64,000 nucleotides of DNA from Pseudomonadota bacterium (GTDB lineage Bacteria > Pseudomonadota > Gammaproteobacteria > Burkholderiales > Burkholderiaceae_F). Made by a program: the position numbers and the translations under genes. The notes under the pieces were generated by a model that was not told the DNA's origin, searched no databases, and was given only the letters and a program-made list of their open reading frames with translations. This document shows, in pieces, positions 44,610 through 55,715 of this stretch (position 1 is the first letter of the stretch; every line of letters starts with the position of its first letter). Where the stretch lies: assembly GCA_029778535.1 (NCBI GenBank), contig JAKOQB010000039.1, positions 167,298 to 231,297 on the forward strand, read 5' to 3'.

Positions 44610-47600
44610 ATGTCATTCGAACTGAGACGCGTGATGCCGATGCTGTTCGCCCTGAGCGCAGCGGCGACGACGGCGGGCGCGCAGGTCGCGGCGGACGTTT
44701 CCGCGCTCGCGGTGCCGGCCGGAGCGCCCGCGTCGGCGCGCAGTCTGCTTTCGAGCCAACGCGGTCAGGTCCAGGTCGTCGTGCGACTGAAGGACGCGCC
44801 GCTCGCGGCGGTCGCCGGCAACAAGAAGACCGGCATGAAAATGACGGCGGACCAGCAGCGCGCGTACGTGCAGCAGCTTGCGGACCAGCAGGCCGCGCTC
44901 GCGGCGCAGTTGCAGTCCTACGGCGCGCAGACGCTTGCCAGCGTGAAGAAGTCGCACAACGCGCTGGTCATTTCCGTAGATGCGCAGCAGTTGCCGGCGA
45001 TTTCCCGCTTGCCGGGCGTGTCGAAGATCCGGCCCGTCGTCGACTACGAAATGCACCTCGGTGAAACCGTGCCGTACGTCGGCGCGGCCGCGGTGCAGAA
45101 CGCCGGCACCGATGGCACCGGCGTTCGCGTCGCGGTGCTCGACTCGGGCATCGACTACATGCATCGCAACCTGGGCGGTCCCGGCACCGTCGCCGACTAC
45201 ATCGCCTGCTACGGCACGCCGCCGGGGGGTTCGGAGGCCGGACAACCGCGCAACGCCGCGCCGGTGGGCAATTGCGCCAACTTCTTCGGGCCGGGCGCGC
45301 CGAAGGTGATCGGCGGATATGACTTCGTCGGCGAGCAATGGCCGACGTTCGGACCGCGCACCGAGGATCCGAACCCGATCGACTTCGGCACGCACGGCAC
45401 CCATGTGGCCGACATCATCGCCGGCCGCAGCGCGGACGGCACGCACAAGGGTGTCGCGCCGGGTGCCAAGCTCTACGCGGTCAAGGTCTGCAGTGCGGTG
45501 GCCACGTCGTGCAACGGCATCGCGCTTCTGCTCGGTATGGACTTCGCGCTCGATCCGAACGGCGACGGCGACCTCGCGGACGCGGTCGACGTGATCAACA
45601 TGTCGCTCGGATCGTCCTATGGACAGCGCGAGGACGATCTGTCCGAAGCGGCGGCGATCGCGTCGCGTTTCGGCGTCACCGTGGTCGCCTCGGCCGGCAA
45701 CTCGGCCGACCGGCCCTTCATCGCCGGCTCGCCGTCGACCACGCCGGAAGTGATCAGCGTCGCGCAGACGCAGGTGCCGTCGGCGAAGGCGATTCCGCTG
45801 GTGATCAATTCGCCCGCCAGCATCGCCGGCAAGTACGGCAATACCGCCACGATCGACTGGGCGCCGATCGGCGCCGGCGTCACGGGTGACGTCACGTTCG
45901 TCGGCCGCGGCTGCAACGCCGATGCATACCTCGCCAGTCCGGCCGGCAAGGTCGCTCTGATCGATCGCGGCGCGTGCGCCATCAGCGAAAAGGTCCGGCG
46001 CGCGACGTTGGCCGGAGCCACGGGCGTGCTGATCGGCCTGGTCGCCGCGGGCGACGCGGTGTCGTTCTCGAACGGCGGTGACTGCAACAACAACTGCGTC
46101 GCGTCGCTGGTGATCACGCAGGCTACATCGAATCTGATCAAGGCCAACCTCGCGGCGCCGGTCAACGTCACGATGTCGTCCGCCTTCGCGATCCCGCTCG
46201 TCGGCAGCATGGCGGCGAGCAGTTCACGCGGACCCGGCTACAGCTATGGTTCGATCAAGCCCGATATCGGTGCGCCCGGCGCGTCGATTTCGGCGATTGC
46301 CGGAAGCGGCGCCGCCGAAGAGGCGTTCGGCGGCACGTCGGGCTCCGCGCCGATGGTTTCCGGTGCGGCCGCACTGCTTCTGCAGGCCCTCCCGACGCTG
46401 CAGCCGCACGAGGTCAAGGCGCGGCTGATGAATGCCGCGGAAAGGAACATCCTGACCAATCCGGCGCTCTTGCCGGGCGGGCTGGCACCGATCACGCGGA
46501 TCGGCGCCGGTGAGCTACGGGTCAATCGTTCTTTGGCGCTGACTACCAGCGCATGGGATGCCGCCGATCCGGCGAGCGTGAGCCTGTCGGTCGGCGCCTA
46601 TCGGACCATCGGCACGCAGGTGTTCCGCAAGCGGGTGATGGTCCGCAACTACGCCAACGTTTCGCGCAGCTATACGATCGCGACCAGCTTCCGCTATGCC
46701 AACGACCAGGCATCGGGCGCGCTGGCCGTCTCCACGCCGGGATCGATCTCCGTACCGGCCAACGGCACGGCCTCGTTCATCGTGACGATGACGCTGAACT
46801 CCAACCTGCTGCCGACCTGGAATCTCAACGGCGGGAGCAACGGTGGCAACGGCGCGCTGCTGAACCTGCCTGAGTACGACGGCTACATCACGCTCACCGA
46901 CGCCAACGACAGCGTGAGCCTGCCGTGGCACCTGCTGCCGCACAAGGGCGCCAACGTGCGGCCGGCGGCGAGCAGCGTGTCCCTCGGAGGCGCGTTGACC
47001 GGATCTCTGGGGCTGACCAACAGCGGCGGCGCGGTGGCGGGGCGCACGGACGTGTTCATGCTGACCGGTACCAGCCCGCGGCTACCTTCGGCGACGCTGC
47101 CGCGGCCGGGAGACAACTTCGCGATCATCGATCTGAAGTCGGTCGGCGTCCGGCTGGTGTCGCTCGGCGGTAACGCGTTCGGCGTGCAGTTTGCGATCAA
47201 CACCTTCGGCGAACGTTCGCATCCGAACTATCCGGCCGAGTTCGACGTGTTCATCGACATCGACAACGACGGTGTCGACGATTTCCTGGTCTTCAACGGC
47301 GAACTGGGCACGTTTGCCTCGAGCGGACAGAACGTGGTCAACGTGGTCAACCTGTCGACCAACCAGGTCGCCGCGTTCTTCTTCACCGACGCCGATCTGA
47401 GCTCGGCCAATGCGATCCTGACCGCGCCGCTGGCCAATCTCGGACTCACACCGAGCAGCAAGTTCACGTTCACCGTGGTGGCGGGCGACAACTACTTCAC
47501 CGGGGTCGGCACCGACATCATCGGGCCGATGCAGGTGACGCTCGATACGCCGCGCTTCTTCGGCTCGATCGCCGGCGGTGCGACGCCGGTCAACGGCGCG

Positions 47601-47726
47601 AACAGCGTGGCGATCACGCGCGATCCGGCCGGCGATGCCGCCTCGCCGTCGCAAACCGGCCTGCTGCTGATGCATCGTGACGCGCGCACGGGTCTGGAGG
47701 CCGACGCCATCACCGTCACGCCCTGA
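44610..47726 (+). CDS. Large secreted subtilisin-like (S8) protease with PA domain
   Basis: About 1038 residues: a signal peptide (LFALSAAATTAGAQ), an I9-type prodomain (VVRLKDAPLAAV...VSKIRPVVDYE), and a catalytic domain with Asp in VAVLDSGIDY, His in GTHGTHVADIIAG and Ser in FGGTSGSAPMVSG. A protease-associated insert lies between His and Ser (AYLASPAGKVALIDRGACA). A long C-terminal beta-sandwich region follows. It lacks the hexapeptide tail of the 34-39 kb subtilases and a PEP-CTERM. ATG at 44610 has GGGAGG upstream. The terminator at 47751 ends the unit. Confidence 0.92.
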   Translation: MSFELRRVMPMLFALSAAATTAGAQVAADVSALAVPAGAPASARSLLSSQRGQVQVVVRLKDAPLAAVAGNKKTGMKMTADQQRAYVQQLADQQAALAAQLQSYGAQTLASVKKSHNALVISVDAQQLPAISRLPGVSKIRPVVDYEMHLGETVPYVGAAAVQNAGTDGTGVRVAVLDSGIDYMHRNLGGPGTVADYIACYGTPPGGSEAGQPRNAAPVGNCANFFGPGAPKVIGGYDFVGEQWPTFGPRTEDPNPIDFGTHGTHVADIIAGRSADGTHKGVAPGAKLYAVKVCSAVATSCNGIALLLGMDFALDPNGDGDLADAVDVINMSLGSSYGQREDDLSEAAAIASRFGVTVVASAGNSADRPFIAGSPSTTPEVISVAQTQVPSAKAIPLVINSPASIAGKYGNTATIDWAPIGAGVTGDVTFVGRGCNADAYLASPAGKVALIDRGACAISEKVRRATLAGATGVLIGLVAAGDAVSFSNGGDCNNNCVASLVITQATSNLIKANLAAPVNVTMSSAFAIPLVGSMAASSSRGPGYSYGSIKPDIGAPGASISAIAGSGAAEEAFGGTSGSAPMVSGAAALLLQALPTLQPHEVKARLMNAAERNILTNPALLPGGLAPITRIGAGELRVNRSLALTTSAWDAADPASVSLSVGAYRTIGTQVFRKRVMVRNYANVSRSYTIATSFRYANDQASGALAVSTPGSISVPANGTASFIVTMTLNSNLLPTWNLNGGSNGGNGALLNLPEYDGYITLTDANDSVSLPWHLLPHKGANVRPAASSVSLGGALTGSLGLTNSGGAVAGRTDVFMLTGTSPRLPSATLPRPGDNFAIIDLKSVGVRLVSLGGNAFGVQFAINTFGERSHPNYPAEFDVFIDIDNDGVDDFLVFNGELGTFASSGQNVVNVVNLSTNQVAAFFFTDADLSSANAILTAPLANLGLTPSSKFTFTVVAGDNYFTGVGTDIIGPMQVTLDTPRFFGSIAGGATPVNGANSVAITRDPAGDAASPSQTGLLLMHRDARTGLEADAITVTP

Positions 47727-47750
47727 GCGCGACGGGCGCTGCTGCGCCAA

Positions 47751-47779
47751 CCCCGGCGCTCGTGCGCCGGGGTTTTCTT
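47751..47779 (+). terminator. Rho-independent terminator after the large S8 gene
   Basis: CCCCGGCGC, loop TCGT, GCGCCGGGG, then TTTTCTT: a perfect 9-bp GC stem with a T tract, 24 bases after the S8 stop. Confidence 0.95.
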
Positions 47780-47898
47780 GTGGAGCCGCCGTCGCTTCGT
47801 TGCCGGTCGCAGCGGCCTTGTCACGATCGGTAACGACCGCCGGGCGAGCGCGATCGCGCGCCTAGAATGCGGGCATCCGCTCACCTCCTCATCAAATA

Positions 47899-49413
<1,515 letters not shown>

Positions 49414-49417
49414 GGCC

Positions 49418-49576
49418 GTGATCTGTGATCCGTGATCTGATCAGCCCATGTGGCATGACCCGATGAACCGGCCATGAACCCGGCTCAGCAAACCAACCGC
49501 GACGGCGGTTCACCCGCCGCGATCCCCGGATCACGGATCACGGATCACGGATCACGAGAGTCGGATCACGGATCAC
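49418..49576. repeat. Facing heptamer arrays at the macA-macB junction
   Basis: Left: GTGATCT, GTGATCC, GTGATCT (49418-49438). Right: GGATCAC four times (49528-49555), one degenerate unit GAGAGTC (49556-49562), GGATCAC twice (49563-49576), all in exact 7-base phase. The two sets are reverse complements. The right array lies within the open frame of the ATPase gene and encodes its N-terminus. Confidence 0.9.
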
Positions 49577-50304
49577 GCCTCATCGAAGTGACCGACCTGC
49601 GCAAGGACTACGTGCTCGGCGACACCGTCGTGCACGCGCTGGCGGGCGTGACGCTGGCGATTGACGCGGGCGAGTTCGTCGCGGTAATGGGGCCGTCGGG
49701 TTCGGGCAAATCGACCTTCATGAACATGATCGGCTGCCTCGATCGGCCGACGTCGGGCGGCTATCGGCTCGCGAGCGAGGATGTCGCGCACATGGGGGCG
49801 GATGAACTCGCCGCGATCCGCAACCGTCGCATCGGCTTCGTGTTCCAGCAGTTCAACCTGCTGGCGCGCACCAGCGCGCTGGAGAACGTCGAGCTGCCAC
49901 TGGTGTATGCGGGCGTGCCGGCGAAGGAGCGCCACGCGCGCGCGGCGGCCAAGCTGGCGCAGGTCGGGCTGGGCGAGCGCCTCGATCACCAGCCGTCGCA
50001 GCTTTCCGGCGGACAGCAGCAGCGCGTGGCGATCGCGCGCGCGCTGGTGAACGACCCGCAGCTCATCCTCGCCGACGAGCCGACCGGCGCGCTCGATTCG
50101 CGCACCAGCATCGAGATCATGGCGCTGCTGCAGCAGCTGAACCGCGCCGGCATGACGATCGTGGTCGTCACCCACGAGCGCGACATCGCCGCTTACGCGA
50201 GCCGGCTGATTCTGTTTCGCGACGGCCGCGTGCTCCGCGACGAGCGCCAGGCGCCGCGCGAGGCGGCGGCCGACCTCGAAGCGCAGCCGGTGGCGGCGGA
50301 GTAG
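49474..50304 (+). CDS. MacB-type ABC transporter ATPase
   Basis: 276 residues as annotated. The ABC core starts at [15 protein letters not shown], with Walker [11 protein letters not shown], signature [16 protein letters not shown], Walker [13 protein letters not shown] and H-loop VVTHERD. The first ~35 residues (including [15 protein letters not shown]) are encoded largely by the GGATCAC heptamer array. No canonical start other than ATG 49474 precedes the core except GTG 49588, which has no ribosome site. In classical MacB the ATPase and permease are fused; here they are split into two genes, as in many LolD/YknY-like systems. Confidence 0.88.
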   Translation: MNPAQQTNRDGGSPAAIPGSRITDHGSRESDHGSRLIEVTDLRKDYVLGDTVVHALAGVTLAIDAGEFVAVMGPSGSGKSTFMNMIGCLDRPTSGGYRLASEDVAHMGADELAAIRNRRIGFVFQQFNLLARTSALENVELPLVYAGVPAKERHARAAAKLAQVGLGERLDHQPSQLSGGQQQRVAIARALVNDPQLILADEPTGALDSRTSIEIMALLQQLNRAGMTIVVVTHERDIAAYASRLILFRDGRVLRDERQAPREAAADLEAQPVAAE

Positions 50305-50310
50305 GCGGCC

Positions 50311-51543
50311 ATGAACCTCCTCGCCGTGCTGCGCATCGCGCTGAAAGCCCTGCGCGTGAACAAGCTGCGCTCGGGGCTGACCATGCTCGGCATGATCATC
50401 GGCGTGGCGGCAGTGATCGCGATGATCGCGATCGGTGCGGGCGCGCAGGAACGCGTGCGCGAGCAGATCAAGAACCTCGGTTCGAACCTGATCCTGGTGC
50501 TGCCGGGCTCGACCACGCAGAGCGGCGTGCGCCTGGGCGCGGGTGCCGCGCAGACGCTGACCGAGGACGACGCGAGCGCGATCGCGCGCGAGGTGGAGGG
50601 CGTGGTGGTCGCCGCGCCCGCGCTGCGCGGCACCGGGCAGGTCGTCGCGGGCAACGCCAACTGGTCGACCGCGTTCTTCGGCACCACCAACGATTACCTG
50701 GTCGCGCGCGACTGGGGACTGGCGTCCGGCCGCGCGTTCGAGGACGCGGAGATCAGCGGCGCCGGCAAGGTCGCGCTGATCGGGCAGACGACCGCGCAGC
50801 AGCTCTTCGGCGACGCGGACCCGATCGATCAGGTGATCCGCGTGCGCAAGGTGCCGCTGACCGTGATCGGCGTGCTCGCGCGCAAGGGGCAGAACGCGCT
50901 CGGGCAGGATCAGGACGACATCATCCTGATGCCCATTTCCACCGCGCGCAACCGCGTGCTCGGCCAGGCACAGGGCAGGCTCAGGCGCATCGGCTCGATC
51001 TCGGTCAAGGTTGCCGACGGCGTCGACATGAAGCAGGTCGAGGAGCGGATGCGCGACCTGCTGCGCCAGCGCCAGCGCGTGCAGCCCGGCGCCGAAGATC
51101 CGTTCACGATCCGCAACCTGACCGAATTGCTGCAGGCGCAGGAGGCGTCGAGCCGCGTGCTGACGCTGTTACTGGCGGCGGTCGCGTCGGTGTCGCTGCT
51201 GGTCGGCGGCATCGGCATCATGAACATCCTGCTGGTCAGCGTGACCGAGCGCACGCGCGAGATCGGGCTGAGAATGGCGGTGGGCGCGCGCGCGCGCGAC
51301 ATCCTGCAGCAGTTCCTGGTCGAGGCGATCACGCTGTCGATGATCGGCGGCCTGGCCGGCATCGTGCTCGGCGTCGCCGCGTCGATCGCGATCGGCCAGT
51401 TCGCGAACTGGAACATCGACATCACGCCGCAGGCCGTGGCGCTGGCGGCCGGCTTCGCTGCCGGCGTCGGTGTGTTCTTCGGCTTCTATCCCGCGCGCAA
51501 GGCGTCGAAGCTGCTGCCCATCGAGGCGTTGCGCTATGAATAG
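50311..51543 (+). CDS. MacB-type ABC transporter permease
   Basis: 410 residues: an N-terminal membrane helix (LTMLGMIIGVAAVIAMIAIG), a large periplasmic MacB-PCD domain (about 45-270), then three C-terminal helices of the FtsX domain including VGGIGIMNILLVSVTERTRE and GFYPARKASKLLPIEALRYE. It works by mechanotransmission with the ATPase to drive the MacA/TolC-like channel. Substrate unknown: macrolide, peptide or lipoprotein export are all possible. The gene starts 6 bases after the ATPase stop. A heptamer repeat array starts at its stop codon. Confidence 0.92.
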   Translation: MNLLAVLRIALKALRVNKLRSGLTMLGMIIGVAAVIAMIAIGAGAQERVREQIKNLGSNLILVLPGSTTQSGVRLGAGAAQTLTEDDASAIAREVEGVVVAAPALRGTGQVVAGNANWSTAFFGTTNDYLVARDWGLASGRAFEDAEISGAGKVALIGQTTAQQLFGDADPIDQVIRVRKVPLTVIGVLARKGQNALGQDQDDIILMPISTARNRVLGQAQGRLRRIGSISVKVADGVDMKQVEERMRDLLRQRQRVQPGAEDPFTIRNLTELLQAQEASSRVLTLLLAAVASVSLLVGGIGIMNILLVSVTERTREIGLRMAVGARARDILQQFLVEAITLSMIGGLAGIVLGVAASIAIGQFANWNIDITPQAVALAAGFAAGVGVFFGFYPARKASKLLPIEALRYE

Positions 51544-51650
51544 CGGATTGCGGATAGCGCTGTGCGGATTGCGTTGACCGCAGCCGGCGGGGGTTTCGCG
51601 CAATCCGCAATCCGCAATCCGCGATCCGAACAACGCAATCCGCAGTCCGA
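51543..51650. repeat. Facing heptamer arrays after the MacB permease gene
   Basis: Left: GCGGATT, GCGGATA, GCGCTGT, GCGGATT, GCGTTGA (51543-51577). Right: AATCCGC three times, GATCCGA, ACAACGC, AATCCGC, AGTCCGA (51602-51650), all in 7-base phase. Left units are the reverse complement of right units, including variant units ending in CGC. It lies between convergent genes and may act as a terminator-like structure. Confidence 0.9.
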
Positions 51651-51653
51651 GCC

Positions 51654-52049
51654 CTACTGCTTCTTCCGTTCCGGGAAGAGCCGCGACGCGTGCCACAGGT
51701 GGAAGGTCACCGCGTCCGACTCCGCCAGCACGTTGCCTTGCGCGTCGAGCAGTCGCGCCTGCAGCAGATGGGTGCCGCGGTCCACGCCGCTTAACCGCAC
51801 CCTTCGGCGCGCGCCGCGCGCCACCTCGCGATCGTCGAGCGTGATCACGATTGTCTGCCCTGGTTCCAGCCGCGGCGCCACCGTCACGGCGACGCTCACT
51901 TCTCCCGTGTTGCTGTGGACCGTGCCTTCGTTGGCGGGGGCGGTGATCGTGATCGCCGGCAACGCCGGCGACGCCTGCTGCGCCGACGCCGGCGCGATCA
52001 GCGCGACCGCGGTTGCGACCATCAGCCATCCCGCCATGCGCCTCTTCAT
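51654..52049 (-). CDS. Conserved exported protein of unknown function
   Basis: About 131 residues from ATG 52049 (GGAG eight bases upstream; ATG at 52070 is less likely). A signal peptide (GWLMVATAVALIAPASAQ) is followed by one Ig-like or fibronectin-like beta domain, with ITITAPANEGTVHSNTGEVS, a DRGTHLLQARLLDAQGNVLA stretch and a C-terminal TFHLWHASRLF. I recall similar small periplasmic proteins in Betaproteobacteria without an assigned role. It is convergent with the macB permease gene, with the heptamer structure between them. Confidence 0.65.
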   Translation of the reverse strand: MKRRMAGWLMVATAVALIAPASAQQASPALPAITITAPANEGTVHSNTGEVSVAVTVAPRLEPGQTIVITLDDREVARGARRRVRLSGVDRGTHLLQARLLDAQGNVLAESDAVTFHLWHASRLFPERKKQ

Positions 52050-52134
52050 CGTCGTGCTCCGTTTGTTCATGTCGCTTGTCAGCCGATCCTACGCCGCTCG
52101 CGTTGTTGGAGGGCCACGACTGATCGAGGTTCCC

Positions 52135-52656
52135 ATGCGTCTTGTCATTGCCTGCGCGCTTGCCGCGCTGCTGGCCGCCTGCGCGACCGTGCATGGCCCG
52201 CAGACGATCACGCTGTCGACGGCGGATATCGAGCAGCAGATCCAGACCGATCTGGCCGGCGTGATGGAGGTGTTCAAGGGCGCCGACCTGCGCCGGCCCG
52301 AGGTTTCGCTGATGCCCGCGTCCGATCGCCTGCAACTGGCATGGAGCGTCAAGCTTCCCGACGGTTCCACCGGTGCGCCGATCGGCGTGGCGGTCGAGTT
52401 GTCCGGCAAGCCGGCGCTGAACGCCGCGCGCAACGGCATCGACCTGACCGACGTGCGCATCGAGGACGTGCGCCTGGCCGGGTTGCCGCGCTTCCTGAGC
52501 CTGGCGCGGCTGGTCGACAAGAAGGGCGCCACCTTGCCGGATCTGCCGCTGATGTCGCTGCCCGCCGAACAGTTGCGGCGCGACCAGGTCGCCTACGGCG
52601 CCACCGGCGTCAGCGTCGGCTACACGGGGCTGAAGATCGACATCGCGCCGAAGTGA
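52135..52656 (+). CDS. DUF1439-family lipoprotein
   Basis: 173 residues with a lipobox (LAALLAAC, lipid-modified Cys at about residue 16) and a DUF1439-type alpha/beta domain like that of E. coli YceB (ITLSTADIEQQIQTDL, LPDGSTGAPIGVAVELSG). These are tubular-lipid-binding-like periplasmic lipoproteins of unknown role. ATG at 52135 has TCGAGG upstream. Independent of the macAB set because of the convergent gene between. Confidence 0.82.
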   Translation: MRLVIACALAALLAACATVHGPQTITLSTADIEQQIQTDLAGVMEVFKGADLRRPEVSLMPASDRLQLAWSVKLPDGSTGAPIGVAVELSGKPALNAARNGIDLTDVRIEDVRLAGLPRFLSLARLVDKKGATLPDLPLMSLPAEQLRRDQVAYGATGVSVGYTGLKIDIAPK

Positions 52657-52737
52657 CGTTCGCCCTTCGTTGCGTCGGGGCGATCGGAGCGCGCGGCGGT
52701 CGCGGATAATGCGCGCTTTGCATTCGCGGAGCGCGCA

Positions 52738-53595
52738 TTGGACTGGCTGCTGGCAATCAAGGCGACGATCCTCGGCATCGTCGAAGGGCTGACCGAGTTC
52801 CTGCCGATCTCGAGCACCGGGCACCTGATCGTCGCCGGGTCGCTGCTCGACTTCACCGGCGAGACCGCCAAGACGTTCGAGATCGCGATCCAGGCCGGCG
52901 CGATGCTGGCGGTGATCTGGGAGTACCGGCAGCGGATCGCGGCCACCGTCGCGGGCGTGTTCAGCGACGCGACCGCGCAGCGCTTCGCGCTCAATGTGCT
53001 GATCGCGTTCATTCCGGCCGTCGTGCTCGGGCTCGCGTTCGCCAAGCCGATCAAGGCGCACCTGTTCGCGCCGGTGCCGGTGGCGATCGCCTTCATCGCC
53101 GGCGCGCTGATCATCCTGTGGGTCGAGGCGCGGCACCGGCGGCTCTACGGCGCGCGCGATCTCGAAGGACGGCGGCACGCGCGCGTCGAAACGGTCGATG
53201 CGATGACGCCGCTCGATGCGCTGAAGGTGGGGCTGGCGCAGTGCTTCGCGCTGGTGCCGGGGACGAGCCGCTCGGGCGCGACCATCATCGGCGGCATGAT
53301 CTTCGGCCTGTCGCGCAAGGCTGCGACCGAGTTCAGCTTCTATCTGGCGATCCCGACGCTGATCGGCGCCGGCATCTATTCGCTGTGGAAGCAGCGCGCG
53401 TCGCTGTCCGGCGCCGACCTGCCGCTGTTCACGGTCGGCGCGGCATTCGCGTTCGCCAGTGCGCTCGTGTGCATCCGCTGGCTGATCCGCTACATCTCCA
53501 CGCACGACTTTCGCCTGTTCGCGTGGTACCGGATCGCGTTCGGCGCGGTGATACTGATCACCTCCTGGACCGGCATCGTGAGCTGGGCCGGATGA
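52738..53595 (+). CDS. uppP: Undecaprenyl-diphosphatase
   Basis: A 285-residue BacA/UppP integral membrane phosphatase that recycles the peptidoglycan lipid carrier and gives bacitracin resistance. Both active-site motifs are present: [15 protein letters not shown] at about residues 16-30 and [14 protein letters not shown] at about 172-185. About eight hydrophobic segments are visible. The start is TTG at 52738 with GGAG seven bases upstream; no ATG is available before the first motif. It is followed closely by the DUF6498 gene. Confidence 0.95.
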   Translation: MDWLLAIKATILGIVEGLTEFLPISSTGHLIVAGSLLDFTGETAKTFEIAIQAGAMLAVIWEYRQRIAATVAGVFSDATAQRFALNVLIAFIPAVVLGLAFAKPIKAHLFAPVPVAIAFIAGALIILWVEARHRRLYGARDLEGRRHARVETVDAMTPLDALKVGLAQCFALVPGTSRSGATIIGGMIFGLSRKAATEFSFYLAIPTLIGAGIYSLWKQRASLSGADLPLFTVGAAFAFASALVCIRWLIRYISTHDFRLFAWYRIAFGAVILITSWTGIVSWAG

Positions 53596-53599
53596 CGCC

Positions 53600-54229
53600 A
53601 TGAACGCGCAGCGGCGGCTCGAGATCGCGGCGACGATCGCGTCGGCCGCCATCGTCGCCGCCGGCGTGCTGTTCTTCGGCTGGCCGACCTTCGCGGTGCT
53701 GGCGTTCTACTGGATCGAGAACGTGGCGATCGGCATCTTCAACCTGCTGCGCATCCTGGTCGCCGCGGCGCGCGCGCGGCAGCCGGGCAGCGGCGTGATG
53801 CTCGGCGCGTTCTTCACGCTGCACTACGGGCTGTTCTGCCTCGCGCACGCGTACTTCATCGTCGCGATCTTCGGCGGCGGCGTCGACGAAGGCCACCTGT
53901 TCGAGCCGGTGGTCGCGCTGATCGAACGCGTGACCGCGGAGCCGGTCGGGATCGCGGCGCTGCTGGCGATCGTAATCGCCACCGGCATCGACGCGGCGCG
54001 CTGGCTGAAGAGCGCGGACGAGCTCGAGCGCGCCGATCCGCAGCGCGCGCTGTTTGCGCCCTATGGGCGGGTGGTCGTGCTGCATGTCGTGCTGCTGGTC
54101 GGCGCATTCCTGCTGCAGGTTCTGCGCGCGCCCGCCGCGGCGGCGCTGCTGCTGGTGGGCGCGAAGCTCGCGTTCGACTGGATTCGGCTGCGCGCCGCGC
54201 CGGCCCCGGCCGCGGGAACGGTTGCGTAG
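53600..54229 (+). CDS. DUF6498-type integral membrane protein
   Basis: 209 residues with about five membrane helices. The pattern [27 protein letters not shown] and [17 protein letters not shown] is typical of the DUF6498 family, of unknown function. It lies 4 bases after uppP and 4 before the macrodomain gene, forming a compact three-gene unit. Confidence 0.8.
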   Translation: MNAQRRLEIAATIASAAIVAAGVLFFGWPTFAVLAFYWIENVAIGIFNLLRILVAAARARQPGSGVMLGAFFTLHYGLFCLAHAYFIVAIFGGGVDEGHLFEPVVALIERVTAEPVGIAALLAIVIATGIDAARWLKSADELERADPQRALFAPYGRVVVLHVVLLVGAFLLQVLRAPAAAALLLVGAKLAFDWIRLRAAPAPAAGTVA

Positions 54230-54233
54230 CGCC

Positions 54234-54764
54234 ATGGAACGGCTGATCGGCAACGCGCGGATTGAAGTCGTAGAGGCCGACATCACCACGCTTGCCGTCG
54301 ACGCGATCGTCAATGCGGCCAACGAAATGCTCGCTCCCGGCGGCGGCGTGTGCGGCGCGATCCACCGCGCCGCCGGACCGGAACTGGCGCGCGAGTGTGC
54401 GCAGCTCGGCGGCTGCGCCACCGGCTTTGCCAAGCTCACGCGCGGCTACCGCCTGCCGGCGAGCCACGTGATCCATGCGGTCGGGCCGGTGTGGCACGGC
54501 GGCGCGCAGGGCGAGCCGGAACTGCTGCGGTCGTGCTATGTGCGTTCGCTCGAGCTCGCGCATCATCACGGCCTGCGCTCGATCGCGTTTCCCGCGATCT
54601 CCACCGGCATCTTCGGCTATCCGATCGACGCGGCCGCGCAGGTCGCGGTGAGCGCGGTCGTCGATTCGCTGCCGCGCGTGCCGTCGATTCGGCGGGTGGT
54701 GTTCGCCTGCTTCGGCGCGCCGAACCGGGTGGCGCTTGAGAGGGCGCTGCGCGCCCGATCTTGA
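54234..54764 (+). CDS. Macrodomain (ADP-ribose / O-acetyl-ADP-ribose) protein
   Basis: 176 residues forming one macrodomain of the YmdB type: [20 protein letters not shown] (ADP-ribose binding and catalytic Asn/Gly loop), [17 protein letters not shown] and the second binding loop [15 protein letters not shown]. It would hydrolyse O-acetyl-ADP-ribose or remove mono-ADP-ribose from proteins. Last of the uppP unit. The following 240 bases up to the leftward trmB hold no gene that I can support. Confidence 0.93.
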   Translation: MERLIGNARIEVVEADITTLAVDAIVNAANEMLAPGGGVCGAIHRAAGPELARECAQLGGCATGFAKLTRGYRLPASHVIHAVGPVWHGGAQGEPELLRSCYVRSLELAHHHGLRSIAFPAISTGIFGYPIDAAAQVAVSAVVDSLPRVPSIRRVVFACFGAPNRVALERALRARS

Positions 54765-55007
54765 GCCGTCCTCCGCGCTGCAGCGGTGTTTCGAGTTCGA
54801 TCACGCGTCCGCCGCGCAGCACCGTCGGGCGCAGCGTGTCGCCGCCGGCAGCGCCAGCCACGCGCGCATCCGGAGCAATGGCCTGTGCGATGTGCGCCGG
54901 ATGTCCATGCGCGCGATGGCGACTGAACCGGATGTCGCTGAGCTGATCGGTGCGCCCTTCGGCCGGACCTGATCTGCCGCAACGCGCGCTCGCGCGAGCG
55001 TTGATGC

Positions 55008-55715
55008 TCAGCGGCGCTCGAACACGAGGTCCCACACGCCGTGGCCGAGCCTCTCGCCGCGCGCGTGGAACTTGGTCGTCGGCCGCTCGCACAGCGGATT
55101 GCGCGGCGCAGGCGCAAAGCCTGTGTGCAGGTTGGCGAGCTGCGGCTCGGCCGACAGCACGTCGAGCATCTGCTGCGCGTAGTGCTGCCAGTCGGTGGCA
55201 GCGTGCAGGTAGCCGCCGCGCGCGATGCGGCTGGCCAGCCGGCCGACGAAGGGCTGCGCGATCAGCCGCCGCTTGTGATGGCGCGCCTTCGGCCACGGAT
55301 CGGGAAAGAAGACGTGCACGCCGGCGAGCGAGTCCGGCGCCAGCATGTCGTGCACGACCTCGACCGCGTCGTGCTGCACGATGCGGATGTTCGCGAGCGC
55401 CATGTCTTCGATGCGCTTGCAGAGCGCGCCGATGCCGGCGACGAACACCTCGACGCACAGGAAATTCACGTCGGGCCGCGCCTGCGCGATCGCGGCGCTC
55501 GTCTCGCCCATGCCGAAGCCGATCTCGAGCACCGTCGGCGCAGCGCGGCCGAACGCCGCCGCGTAGTCGAGCGGGGCGTTCGCGTAAGCAATCGCGAAGC
55601 GCGGGAAGATTTCTTCGTACGCGCGCCGCTGCGCCTGCGTGACGTGGCCACGCCGCAGCGCGAAGGAACGGATGTGGGTGTAGCGCGGGCCGGCCGGCTC
55701 CTCGGCCTCGCCCAT
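55008..55715 (-). CDS. trmB: tRNA (guanine-N7-)-methyltransferase
   Basis: 235 residues of the TrmB family, which methylates G46 in tRNA variable loops with SAM. Motifs: [20 protein letters not shown] (SAM site), [16 protein letters not shown], and the family-diagnostic [21 protein letters not shown] at 55715 overlaps the thiG stop as TGATG. Last gene of the leftward thiS-osmC-thiG-trmB unit. Confidence 0.95.
   Translation of the reverse strand: MGEAEEPAGPRYTHIRSFALRRGHVTQAQRRAYEEIFPRFAIAYANAPLDYAAAFGRAAPTVLEIGFGMGETSAAIAQARPDVNFLCVEVFVAGIGALCKRIEDMALANIRIVQHDAVEVVHDMLAPDSLAGVHVFFPDPWPKARHHKRRLIAQPFVGRLASRIARGGYLHAATDWQHYAQQMLDVLSAEPQLANLHTGFAPAPRNPLCERPTTKFHARGERLGHGVWDLVFERR

Noticed and set aside
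54765..55007. Possible gene remnant between the macrodomain gene and trmB
   Set aside because: A short leftward stretch (VLRGGRVIELETP) faintly suggests an amidohydrolase start, but there is no continuation, start or conserved motif.
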